Assembly: GCF_020085105.1 (NCBI RefSeq)
Contig: NC_058052.1
Span: forward strand, 13,868,733 to 13,932,732
Length of the DNA stretch: 64,000 nucleotides
From: Siniperca chuatsi
Taxonomy: Eukaryota; Chordata; Actinopteri; Centrarchiformes; Sinipercidae
Reading direction: 5' to 3'
Numbering within the stretch: position 1 is the first letter of the stretch; the number at the start of each line of letters is the position of its first letter. The position numbers and the translations under genes are program-made. A model generated the notes under the pieces. It made no database searches. It saw nothing but the letters and a program-made list of their open reading frames with translations, and was not told the origin of the DNA. Shown here piece by piece: positions 11,496 to 30,299 of the stretch.

Positions 11496-13431
11496 CATCC
11501 CTCTCAGCCATTAGTCGCCTCAAGACCTCGCTCTCTTTCCATGTGTTACACTCCACTCTAATCAGTATGAACACGTAATGATTTTCTATAAGAATGTGTA
11601 TGATGTAGTTAGGTGTGAGTTTGATGGTGGTAAACAGTGGAGTGACAGTTAAATTCCATGTTTTTATTAAGTTTAACTTCTGGGTACAGCATCAAGCATA
11701 TGTTGTAAAATATTGTAAATATCAAAGTACAGTGTCATATTTCTTGGTTTGTTTATTTGTTTATTTTGAGGTTTGTTTTTTCATATTCAAACTGTATTCA
11801 AATGTTCCCTGTCAGTGTTGTCAGACATGTCCACATGCTTTGTAAATACAGCTTTATGAATGAATGTCCATTAAAGACATTTTAAGATATTTTATTGAAA
11901 TATTTTGGCTGGCTGGATATAAAATGAGTGGTAAACTACATGTTTAAATATGTTTTGAATGATGCATATTACACTTTAACAAGACATAACTTTGAACAAT
12001 GTGCTTGATAAGGTACCTTGTTATTCTTCCATAATCCCTTAAACCAGAGTTTGTTTTTGTCACACTTGCCATACAGGGTACACAGGGAAGACGAGGGATT
12101 GGACCCAAATGCAGACACCGTAGGCAGAAGAGGTGCAGTTCAATAATTTAATGAGTAAAGTCAATGTACAAACGCTTACAGAATGGTGAGGCAGGTAAAA
12201 GGTCAAAACCAGAAAGCAGTCCAAAACAGGCAAACAAATCCAATAGGGAGGAGGATGAAAATCCAAAATCCATGTAACATAGTCGCAAAACAGAGGTAGT
12301 AAACCAAAACACTAGGCACAAACACAAGGAAAATGGCTGACCACAACACACATGAACCAAGACTAACTGACACAGACCACAGGAAGTACAGAGACTTAAA
12401 TACACTCAGGTGAGGGGAGAAAACGAGACACAGGTGAAACTAATCAGCGCCAGGCAAATAAAAATAATAAAAAATGTCGGGAAAAGCAATCAAAGACAGG
12501 AAGTAAAACTACACAAGACTCATGAGGCAGCACACTGCAAAATAAAACAGTAAATAACAAAACCCAAGACCCAAAACCATGACAGTTTTTTGTTTCAGTC
12601 AAATCATTACCATTCTGATAAAAACAAGCAATAGATTAGATCAAAAATTACATTTGATGAGGCGAATAATCTCAGCTTTCTAAATGGATTTCAATGTGGA
12701 CGCATTACAAACAAGGGGCATATAAATACAGTAACTAAATAATAGACATTATTTTAAATTGATGACAAAACAAAGTGAGATAATACTGTATATTATGACA
12801 AAAAAGAATGGATTGCAATAGAAAATAATGGCATTTATTGGATTTTAAATGAATTCAAACTCATAACAAAAGAAATGTGGCTTGAAGATTTCTTTCAACC
12901 TGTAGCTGATGTCACGTCATGATGTGTCACTGCACAGTCATCTAAAGGAGTAAAGAGGGTGCTGTACCTAACATCACTTATCCTTAAGAATTGTATCCCC
13001 AAGGCCATATGAGCCTTTTTCTTCTTGTTACAAAATGCAATGAGTATAACCTACATTTTTGATTTATGATAAATAATTCAGTATGATGTAATAACACAAC
13101 AAATACAACTAAAGTTAACACATCACTGGTGAATGTTATTCACAGCCTCAATCATATTTCTTAAAGGAGCAGAGCAGCTGGCATTACTCGGCTCCCGGGT
13201 GGCAACTGGCAACATAGAGACACATACTGTGCAGTACAGCGGAGTATTACATAACAGTCTGCAGTCATGGAAGCTATAAGCAAGTGAGCTAATGTTAAAG
13301 TTCACAGGATAATGCCGCATTGTACATAACAATGAGACTTCAGGCATGTAGTAAAAATTGATTAAATGTGTTTTAACGTGCCTCATAAATACATTCTGGA
13401 GGATGTTTTGCCACAGTGTATGATTACAGAG
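11496..13431. other. Intergenic region between DUSP copies 2 and 3
   Basis: The 3' UTR of copy 2 probably extends to about 11890 (ATTAAA near 11868). The rest has no recognised gene. It contains a solo LTR (12058-12584) and AT-rich unique sequence. Confidence 0.5.
12058..12584 (-). mobile_element. Solo LTR of a sushi-type Ty3/gypsy element (fossil)
   Basis: 527 bases bounded by TGTCA...TGACA ends, flanked by a 5-base target duplication GTTTT (12053-12057 and 12585-12589). Read on the minus strand it has the usual teleost LTR features: CACCTGTGTCTCG, TATTTAAG, CTGCATTTGGGTCC near the end. There is no internal region, so this is a recombined remnant. Confidence 0.75.
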
Positions 13432-13432
13432 T

Positions 13433-13440
13433 TATAAAAG
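13433..13440 (+). promoter_or_regulatory. TATA box proposed for DUSP copy 3
   Basis: TATAAAAG, about 300 bases upstream of the copy 3 ATG. A short leader exon (about 13465-13527) can end at GAA|GTGAGT. It would join the coding exon at acceptor GTCAG|T-ATG (exon start 13740). No comparable element is seen just before copy 4. Inference from motif order. Confidence 0.45.
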
Positions 13441-13740
13441 GAAACAGGCTACAGTCTTATGTGAGTGCGAGTGTTTATAGAGAAATAAGAGCGAACACGG
13501 CAGGAGAAGAGTTTGCACTGCCTTGAAGTGAGTAGAAACAGGTTAGTTTGGGGATCTCTTTACCATTGCAGATGATTGCTTGCATTAGGTTTCTAAGAAA
13601 AGGTCACTGTAATAAGTGTACATTGTAAAGAAAGGCAGCAAAGGCTGGAGAACTTTGTATATAATTTAACAGATAGCGAACATATTTCATACAAAGTGAA
13701 TGCTTAGTATATGCTCTCTGTGTGCTTTTTGTGAGTCAGT

Positions 13741-14788
13741 ATGTCTCTTAGGGATCCACCATATGACCCTCCTTCTGTCTCAGAGCTGCAGGAGTTCCTG
13801 CTGGCAAACAGGCGACCTACTGGGCATGTCAATAAAGTCTGGCCTAACCTTTACATAGGCAACGAGTAGGTTCACACACAATAACATGCACACATATATC
13901 TATGTAAACATCCTTCACTCATACATATGTGGATGTGTGATTGGGTTTCAGGGTGGCGGCTCGTGACAAGGGCGCTCTCCACAGTCTGGGCATAACTCAC
14001 ATTGTAAATGCTGCTCATGGACCCCCCAACCCCGGCCCCGGACCCTGCTTCTACGTCAACACTGGCCCACATTTCTACAGAGACATGACAGTGGATTATT
14101 ATGGGGTGGAGGCTGATGATGCAGTAGAGTTCATCCTTAGTCCTTTCTTTTACCCAACAGCACGATACATCAGAGCTGCACTGGCCATGGGAGGCAAGTC
14201 AGTCACACTTACAGTTATCTAAGTGTGTGTGATTGGATTTACACTCAGCGTCCACTTTATTGTGTACACCTGTACCCCCCTGTGTATGTAAATGGGGTGG
14301 ACAAAATATTAGAAACACCTTTCTATATAATGTAGTCCAGTACAACACCACCTTTAACTATGACCTCAGTAATAAACATATAATTGAATTTACACATTTA
14401 CGACAATGTCATCAAAACATTATGAACTTTGCAAAGATAGATGTTATGGCAGGGTTGTTGTATTGCAATACATTAGATTGTACAGATGTACTTAGTAAAG
14501 TGGCCACTGAAGGTATATTTTGCTGTATATCTGGTGCTGAAGGTAACAGCAAATGTCCCTATGCCAGGACGGGTGTTTGTCCACTGTCTGATGGGTGTGA
14601 GCCGCTCTGCAACATTGGTGCTGGCCTTCCTGATGATTGTTGAGGGCCTTAGGCTGCAGGAGGCGGTGGCTGCCGTCAGGCCGCACAGAGACATCTGTCC
14701 CAACCCAGGCTTCCTGCAGCAGCTCCGCGGCCTCGACATGAGCCTGGAGAGGGAGAGGAGGAGGCGACGACAGGCCCAAACACTGTAA
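13741..14788 (+). CDS. dusp13b: DUSP13B-like phosphatase domain, array copy 3 (probably first half of a two-domain gene)
   Basis: Exons 13741-13865, 13952-14193 and 14568-14788 encode 195 residues up to TAA. Blocks: [24 protein letters not shown], with a Pro/Gly-rich insertion before [22 protein letters not shown] (acid loop); P-loop [19 protein letters not shown]; a basic C-terminus ending [10 protein letters not shown]. FYRxMxxxYYGxEADD marks it as DUSP13B (TMDP)-type. The second intron uses a GC donor (GGGAG|GCAAGT); only this choice keeps the frame and the phase shared by the other copies. The stop codon overlaps a potential donor, CACT|GTAAAG. Splicing there to 14867 would remove the stop and continue into copy 4 in frame. 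Both forms may exist. Confidence 0.88.
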
Positions 14789-14866
14789 AGACACACACAG
14801 ACAAACACAAACATCAACATATGCTCATACATATGCACACAGACACACACATCTTTATTGCTACAG
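14785..14866 (+). other. Proposed 82-base intron joining DUSP copies 3 and 4
   Basis: Begins GTAAAG and ends TTATTGCTACAG. The upstream exon leaves two bases of a codon (CT) and the downstream exon supplies the third (A), giving Leu, after which the copy 4 frame continues GHSTQEEETPSLTEL. The intron is of a size usual for compact teleost genes. Supporting facts: copy 4 has no in-frame ATG and no visible promoter. Not proven without RNA data. Confidence 0.6.
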
Positions 14867-16903
14867 AGGTCACTCAACCCAGGAGGAGGAAACACCATCT
14901 CTGACAGAGCTGAGGCAAATTCTCTGGACAAACAGGAAGCCAGTGGCACCTGTGAATCAAGTCTGGCCCAACCTGTACATCGGAGATGAGTGAGTAGAAA
15001 TCACAACCAGCAGCTTGAAATGTTGTAAAAAGATGTTACAATAAATCAGTTTGTATGTGGTGTGTGTCTGGAGGTCTGTGGCGCGAGATAAAAGCACACT
15101 CTCGTCTCTGGGTGTAACTCACATACTGAATGCTGCAGCAGGCCGACACCGGATCAACACAGGTCAGCAGTTCTACAGTGATCTTGAAGTGGAATACCAC
15201 GGTATTGAAGCTGCAGACCATCCAGAGTTTACCCTCCGACCTTTCTTCAACCCTGCTGCACAGTTTATAGACAGTGCTCTGAAGCAAAACGGTGAGTGTG
15301 CAAATATGTGCAAAAGCCAATTCATAATGTAAAGAGGAACATAAATGCACTTTTTGAGGGGACAAAAACTACAAAAACACAGACACACACAAAGAATTGC
15401 AATATTAACATAGATATTACAAGTTTCTGCTTTATTTCTGGGTATAAGAACTTATTTAAACATGTTAGGAAATTACAGAGAAGCTCATACACAATTAATG
15501 TTGACAAAGACATTAGTTCTTTCTTTTTTATCCTTTCTGCATCCTCCCTATAAGAATTTCTTTTTTCACCATTTATTTAAAAAAAAAAGTCATATTTTTG
15601 GTAAACAAAATAAAATATACACAAATAAATACATAAGAATTTCAAATCAAAACCAGCAAAAATATAATTAAGTCAATGTTAGAGAAATGTTAGATATCAA
15701 ATAATCTAAAAGGGTATGTATAGTTTGAAGACATCAGACAAAGACACCTTTTTAAAATCCTTATAATCTGATTACTTTTGTTATCTTTTTAATTTAATGT
15801 AATGGGTTTAATATTATCTACTTGAATGTAATACAATGGATTTGATGTAATGGATTTATAATATAGATAAATATAATAGTTTTTTAATCTTACTTTCAAT
15901 TAGATTATCCATTAATCTGACTACTAATGTAATCTGTAATCTGACTACCTTTGTAACCTGAGTAACCAGTTTTTTCAACAGGATTATTTTTGGAATCAGA
16001 TTGCAGTAACATGCACTTAAATAGAATTCAATTTTGATTAAATTCTATTTCATTTTTTAAATTTATTTCAATTATATTCCTTTTTAAGTAGGTTTAAATT
16101 AGGGTTAAACTTTAAGTAACCAGATTACAAAAATAATCCCATAAAAAAAAAATTATATTAGACATTGAATACATTTTTAAAAATTAAATAGAATTAAATC
16201 AAAATTAAATTACATTAAATTGCTACATGCAATCCTATTTCAAAAGTAATCCAATTGCAAAAGTAATTCCATTGAAAAAGTAATCAAATTCAAGCGTAAT
16301 CAATTACCACAACAATCAGATTACAAATGTAATCTAATTACTAAAGGAATCAGACTATAAAGATACTCAGATTACAAAAGTTATCTCACTGACAAAGTAA
16401 TGGAGTAAAGATCTATTATTAAAAAACTGCAGCCAATTAAAGGTTGTTATATTCTGGAGAAAAACTCTTTAAACGTATTCAGATGGTTGGTATCTGTACC
16501 TTTAGATTTGCTTTGAAAATGTTCTGGAGACTTTTTGACCGCTCTGTTTAAGGGATATAAAGAGAAAATGCATAAATATTGGGATGAAGAGATCTGTGCA
16601 CCCTTGAACATTTCAATCAATTAATTCTTTTTCAAAAGTGTTATTAAATATACTAATCAATGTATCTTAACAGGGAAGGTGTTTGTGCACTGTGCCATGG
16701 GTGTCAGTCGCTCTGGAGCGCTGGTTCTTGCGTATCTGATGATCGTCCAGCGCCTGTCATTAGTGGAGGCCATAGTCGCTGTGCGTCTGAACCGAGATGT
16801 TGGACCCAACTCTGGATTTCTGGAGCAGCTGAGGCAGCTGGAGCTGAGCCTAAGTCCACAGAGCAGACAGCCCTCAGCGGAGGACCACACTGACACATCA
16901 TGA
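14867..16903 (+). CDS. dusp13b: DUSP13B-like phosphatase domain, array copy 4 (probably second half of a two-domain gene)
   Basis: Exons 14867-14989, 15074-15291 and 16674-16903 encode 189 residues plus one split codon. Blocks: [61 protein letters not shown] (acid loop, Asp kept); P-loop HCAMGVSRSG; GPNSGFLEQLRQL. ARDKSxL and NAAAG are close to human DUSP13B. No ATG occurs in the correct frame before the first conserved block. The frame is open back to acceptor CTACAG at 14866, so the N-terminus must come from another exon, best explained by copy 3. The second intron (15292-16673) is far longer than in the other copies and full of AT-rich repeats. If joined to copy 3 the product has 384 residues. 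Confidence 0.83.
15592..16420. repeat. AT-rich intronic repeat with inverted GTAATC/GATTAC motifs
   Basis: The left half carries repeated forms such as TAATCTGATTACTTTTGTTA and ACCTTTGTAACCTGAGTAAC. The right half carries the inverted forms, such as CAAAAGTAATCCAATTGC and CAGATTACAAATGTAATC. A central pair (AATTCAATTTTGATTAAATTC and AATTAAATCAAAATTAAATT) also mirrors. This looks like a decayed long fold-back element, or several. No coding content. It inflates the intron before the P-loop exon of DUSP copy 4. Confidence 0.6.
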
Positions 16904-17360
16904 CAGAGCATGCCCTTTCACCTATGTCAGGCACCTGTTATATTTTAATGCATTTTCTGTAATAACAATTAAATCTGACAAATAGAAATGTCTGTTATAA
17001 GAAAAACTTAATGTCTCGTAGATTATATCTGCCCCAACAACAGTTAGTAAAATATGACCACTGAATGCTTTAAGTTTTTTGTCTCCAGAAATAACTCTGC
17101 ACTGACAAATGCTAACTGATCCCCAAAACCTGTTCATGCCTTAGTGACATTCTTATAATGACAATAAAGCAACATGACGCTCTTACTAAACTTCCTTTTG
17201 TTTTCTGGCATTGTTTCTTGTAATTCTTTACCATACAGGCTAAAGGAAATTAATCACTGTCACATTAGAGGATTCAGATCACATTAGGAATGCTGTGAGA
17301 AAGCATCTATTTGTGTGTGTTTGTGTGTGTGTCACGTGGTTGAGGTCAGGTGTTGTAGCC

Positions 17361-17465
17361 CAGCTGCCTAAAAATATCATCTTAAACACAGAGCCTGAGA
17401 GAGCAGTTACCATTCCAGATCTATATTTCAGTCTTCATGCTTACTGCGGACAGAGGTCTCTATTG

Positions 17466-17503
<38 letters not shown>

Positions 17504-17592
17504 CACACATGTCCACTGAGGAAAAGTTGAGGTGCTGTTCTGCGATCCTGTTCAGGAACGGATTTAAAGCTTTAAACAGTTACAAGAAAGAG
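17361..17592 (+). promoter_or_regulatory. Candidate dusp29 promoter and non-coding first exon
   Basis: An E-box CAGCTG (17361-17366) is directly followed by CTAAAAATAT (17368-17377), which fits the MEF2 consensus at nine of ten positions. About 200 bases on, AAGAG|GTAAGT forms a strong donor at 17592/17593. The matching acceptor TTTCTGGGCAG|CAGAGG lies just before the dusp29 ATG. E-box plus MEF2 pairs are typical of skeletal-muscle promoters, and DUSP29 is muscle-enriched in mammals. Motif-based inference. Confidence 0.4.
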
Positions 17593-17879
17593 GTAAGTAA
17601 TTTTTTTCTACCACAGCACTTTATTATAACAATCAACCTGTAGAGTAGATGAACATAGAGCAAGCCATCAGTGTACTTTTTGGCCTCATAGTTCTCTTTA
17701 AACAGCCAGTATCATGAGTAGATCATGACAGCTTCAGTTCATCCTGGGACATCACATCACTGTTTTACTCCAAACCACTCAATCTGACTGTGGATGACCT
17801 AAATATCCTTGCAAATGGGCATAATGGTTATACATTTCCTCTTTGATAAAGCTTGTTGTTAGGGCTGGCTCAGGTGAGC

Positions 17880-18530
17880 CCTGAACCATCCCTTCGTTAT
17901 GCTGCAATAGGCCTAGACTGCTGGCAGACTTCCCAAGATGCACCTCTTTCCTCTCTCCTTCTCTCCCTCTCCATCTGTACGCATCCCATCTTATCCCATT
18001 AATGCATGTTACTCGACATCTTCCCTTTCCCGTAGTTTTGTGCTTTCTCGTCTCTCTCCTCTCTCCTGTTGCCGCTTTCAGCAGGTATTTCTGCTTCTGC
18101 ACCTTCTGTTCCTGCTCGACAATCACTACTACAATTATTATTATTAGTCTTATTTTATTACCAGTCCCATTACTTTTACCATTACTTTAAATCTCTATGT
18201 GGAATTTGCATTGTGCTACTCTATGTTCTCTTTCCTCTTGATTTCTCTCTCTCCCTCTCTCCCTCTCTCTTTCTCTCTCAACCCCACCGGTCGAGGCGGT
18301 TGGCCGCCCACCCTGAGCCTGGATCTGTTTAAGGTTTCTGCCTCCTAAAAGGAAGTTTTTCTTTGCCACTGTTGCCAAGTGCTTGCTCATGGTGGGATTT
18401 GTTGGGTCCCTGTAAATAATTTTATAAAGACTATGGTCTAGACTTGCTTTATATGAAAAGTACAATGAGATAATTTCTGATATGATGTTAAAAGCTAATA
18501 AATGGTTCATTCGAATTTAATGGGGATTGT
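17880..18530 (+). repeat. Common teleost interspersed repeat (GAGGCGGTTGGCCGCCC type)
   Basis: A core with GTCGAGGCGGTTGGCCGCCC, then GGTTTCTGCCTCC, GGAAGTTTTTCTTTGCC and a degenerate tail near 18470-18500. This sequence recurs across fish genomes and looks like a retroposon 3' end. The exact family and the left boundary are uncertain. Confidence 0.5.
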
Positions 18531-18659
18531 ATGATTATCAAAATAAAATAAATGAATAAATTAGTTAATTAAAACAGATTAATTAATACCTTGTAAATTG
18601 GGGGATTTATCATACAATAGTTTTTTTTTAATTCACAAATAAATGTTGTACAGGTTTTC

Positions 18660-18875
18660 AAAGAGCAGTTGAAAGGAATTATTTATTTCTCAAAGCTTAT
18701 GTTGACTTAAAGTGTCCTGTTTTGTCTGACTAAGAGTCCAAAACCCAAATTAATTCAGTTTAATGTAAAAAACAAAAAAAAATAAAAAAATAAAAAAATA
18801 GTTGGACAAGAAATAGTTGGCAATTAATTTTCTGTTGATCAACTAATCGATTAATTGACAAATTGGTGCAGGTCT
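18660..18875. mobile_element. MITE fragment, 'GCTGCAAC' family
   Basis: Contains CTGTTTTGTCTGACTAAGAGTCCAAAACCC-type sequence and the end AATTTTCTGTTGATCAACTAATCGATTAATTG. Same family as 6490-6735, with an internal A-rich expansion near 18768-18802. Confidence 0.6.
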
Positions 18876-19013
18876 ATATCAAAATATCACTGGTGTATAA
18901 GTTTTAATATTACATCTACACAGCCTGGGAACTGATAATAATGTGCAGACATGTTTTTGTTTGTGATTAAGTTCAGGGATGTGTGTGTGTTTTCTGGGCA
19001 GCAGAGGTGAGCT

Positions 19014-19821
19014 ATGTCCTCCTGTGAGGTGAAGTTCAAAAGCAGGAACCCGTACACAGCGGTGCGGGTGGACCCAGACAGTGATTACATCACTCCGGGA
19101 ACATTAGACCTTGAGCAGCTGTTCTGGACCAGCACCGGGGCCCAGTATGCACATGTCAATGAGGTCTGGCCCAGTGTCTACATTGGGGACGAGTGAGTAA
19201 ATGCACACATAGAGTACAAGTGTCAAAATTCATGATAGCAGCTTCATATTGAGTCTGTGTGTTACATGAAAACAGGAAAACAGCTCTGGAGCGGCCTGGC
19301 CTGAGGGATCTGGGTGTCACACATGTCCTTAATGCAGCAGAGGGAAAGTGGAATAATGTGCTGACTGGTGCTGATTACTACACTGACATGGACATCCAGT
19401 ACTACGGAGTAGAGGCTGATGACAAACCCACCTTCAACATCTCCCAGTACTTCTTTCCCACGGCCCAGTTCATCCACGAGGCCCTCAGCCACCCACAGAG
19501 TAAGACCTGGAGCAAATGAAAATCATTCTATGCAGAAGCTTGTATGCTTCACTATGTTTCTAATTAATCTATCTATCTTTGCCTAATTTTGTTCTAGACA
19601 AGGTGCTGGTGCACTGCGTGATGGGTCGGAGCAGGTCTGCGACTCTGGTCTTGGCATACCTGATGATGAATCACAGCTTAACTGTGGTGGACGCTATTGA
19701 GCATGTGCGACAGCGCCGCTGCATCCTGCCCAATCATGGCTTCTTAAAACAGCTCAGAGCGCTGGACATCACAATACAGGAGGAGAGGCTGAGACAAAAA
19801 AGAGAAATGCAAGAGCAATAG
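19014..19821 (+). CDS. dusp29: dusp29 (dupd1), dual-specificity phosphatase 29
   Basis: Atypical dual-specificity phosphatase, muscle-associated in mammals. Exons 19014-19192, 19276-19499 and 19598-19821 encode 208 residues (human 220). N-terminal [14 protein letters not shown] aligns with human MTSGEVKTSLKNAY. Then [62 protein letters not shown] (acid loop), P-loop [20 protein letters not shown], and a charged coiled tail. The Arg inside the P-loop (GRSRS) and DMDIQYxGVEADD are specific to DUSP29 among the five copies. Intron positions match the rest of the array. The ATG is the first in frame and lies 12 bases after an acceptor. It is the array member nearest adk, as DUPD1 is in human. Confidence 0.95.
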
Positions 19822-22232
19822 TACACAACAGATAGATAACATGCCTGTGTTTACTACTTCAATTTTTCTTCTGAATTAAGCTGAGACATACAAAAATGTT
19901 CTGTTTCTTTATTGGGTCATTAAAATGTGTTTTGTTTTTGTGTCATGTCAGTCTTATGAAGTTCAAATGTAACATTGAAGAATGTTGTGTCCTAAAGGCT
20001 TTTTGTTTTTAACATCGGGCCAGTGCTGGTACTGATCAGAGAATGGACAGAAATGTTCTGACTCAGTCAATAGTTCTGGTTGAGTTAGTTGTATGTGGCA
20101 CAGGTAAGAAAGAAGTGATCATATATAGCCTGGATGCAGCACTGCCTCAGCTCTGCTTCTGTGTCCAGCAGTAGATTCGTTGATATGGGATAAAACGTGA
20201 AATTGACCAAACTATGGTTCGCACTCACTGATACTATCTCGGTTCTGCCTCATCCTCATTTCAGGGCACTGATGAGATTATTCTTTGACATCCCAAGACT
20301 GTTTGCAGAAGTGTTCTATTTCAAGACTGACAACAAGACTGAATTCTTTGTTTAATTGAATTATTTAAAAAAAAAAAAAAAAGTTTAAACATTAAACAAA
20401 AACACTGTTTATGCAAATGAATTTTATGCATCACAATCTAGCACAGAGAAAGGCAACTTGAGTGCTATTGAGAGTGAGACCAGGAATAATATGTCACAAA
20501 GCTTTTTGGTGTATCTGAACAAATTAAACAGCCTATTTTAATTAAGATAAATCTTTTGGGCTCCTTGCCTTTATTTGATAGGAACAGCTGAAGAGAGACA
20601 GGAAATGTAGGAAAGAGAGAAGGGGGGGGGGTGACATGCAGCAAAGGGTCATGAGTTGGACTTGAACCCAGGATGCTGCATTAAGGAGTCAGCCTTGTAC
20701 ATGGGGGGGCACACACGCTCTACCAGGTGAGCTACCAGGGTGCACCAAGAAACAACCTATGTATCGGAGGGACAATGTACATCATTTTAGTACCAAGGGA
20801 TATACAGGGTTTCAAAACATCTCGTAGTATTCAGAAAGCTGCAACATAACACACACTCAGGTAAATACAGATGCCTAAGCCTGAATTTAGCTTATGTTCT
20901 TGTCCCCCCCATTTCGTTTGTATCTTCCATTTGTCATTTGTGGCAGTTATTGCCCAACAAACATAAAAATCTAATTAGGTGAAAAAGCATATTTCCATTC
21001 AATTTACATCTGATTTGTGAGGCGGACGGTCCTGAACTCAGGTTACATATTCTATGATACTGCAAGAGATCAACATACACCCAGAAGAACACAGGCTACT
21101 AATGGTGAAAAACAATGGAGGAAAGGTTTGTTTTAATGCCCCGTGTATTCCTCTGAGAGAACATTCAAATGTAATGACATCTTTCAAAACAATACCAGCT
21201 ACCGTATATGCATTTTACAGATGTTGTGAGTCCATTTCCACCCCCACAAGCCACCAGTTGCCCATCACTGGTCTAGCTTGCAAGTTTCCCTGCAAAGACA
21301 AATGCGGGTTCACATAACACCTGTAGGCCTCTGCAAACAGACATTTACAGAGAAACGAAGAAAAAAAAAAAAAAAGGCACTCATTACTGGAAGCACCTGC
21401 CCAACAAAACAGCGTGAGGAAAAACTCAAACTTCCACGATGGTGATGCTGAAGGTAACTTCTGAATATCGTTGACACAGTGAAGCTGACATTTAACAATG
21501 ATAATAGGACTTAGTGGGCAGAGACTTTGACACATTTAAGAGTGTGCGCTTAAGGAAAAACATTTGGTTTTATAACTGGCCTGTTAAATTGTAACAAGTC
21601 TAAACTCATCAGGAATAATTCATCTTAAAAAAAGTCTAAAACAAATCACTACTGCACAGTTCAATGCAGTATCCAAAACCTCCCTTGACAGTGATATTAT
21701 ATTTCTTAGTCCTCCGTGTATAATGTGTCCTCCCAGTGTGGAATTAACCTTTTCGGTCTTCAAGGGGAAGAAACTTGCGAGATGTCAACACGAGTGCTCG
21801 CAGCTGAGTCTGATGGGCGTCAGTGCAGCCAGACGCTGGCAGTGTCAGAGCCAAAACACATTTAGAACCAATCCAAAAATTACTGTCCATTAAAAACAAG
21901 ATTTCCCATTTAGATCCTTTATGGAAAGCAAAATAATCACATCCCGTGGTATTATCACGATTACTTCATGGTCATTTATATATCTTCATTGGCTCTTGGC
22001 TGCATGATCTTCTAGCGGCCCCAAGTGGAGAACACAGAGACAGGCACACGTCAGGAGGTACCCAACTAACAATTGGTAAGAAATTATGTGTAGATGAATT
22101 GAAAAATAACATGGACGGCTGGCGAGAATTGAGGGTAGTAGTTGTAGAAAATAGTGGAAATCGAGGGTCGGAGTTGTGTATGGCAGGGTGAGTATGAGGT
22201 TTCAGGCTGAAGGAAAAGTTGGCTGGGAGTCA
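19822..22232. other. Convergent intergenic region between dusp29 and adk; no kat6b
   Basis: Contains the 3' UTRs of dusp29 (plus) and adk (minus), A tracts (20368-20382, 21360-21375), a SINE at 20585-20745 and otherwise unique sequence. I looked for KAT6B coding blocks (PHD fingers, MYST domain) and saw none. Poly-A positions not assigned. Confidence 0.6.
20585..20745 (-). mobile_element. tRNA-derived SINE
   Basis: On the minus strand: A box TAGCTCACCTGGTAGAGC (from 20717-20734), B box GGTTCAAGTCC (20658-20668), then GACCCTTTGCTGCATGTCACC and a C-rich run. A typical teleost tRNA-related SINE head and body with a short or missing tail. Confidence 0.75.

Positions 22233-30299
<8,067 letters not shown>

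Larger units (their letters stand above)
16904..19013. other. Intergenic region before dusp29
   Basis: Holds the 3' UTR of copy 4 (AATAAA-like sequence near 17162), a CA microsatellite (17468-17500), a candidate dusp29 promoter and leader exon (17361-17592), and interspersed repeats at 17880-18530 and 18660-18875. No further coding exon recognised. Confidence 0.5.
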
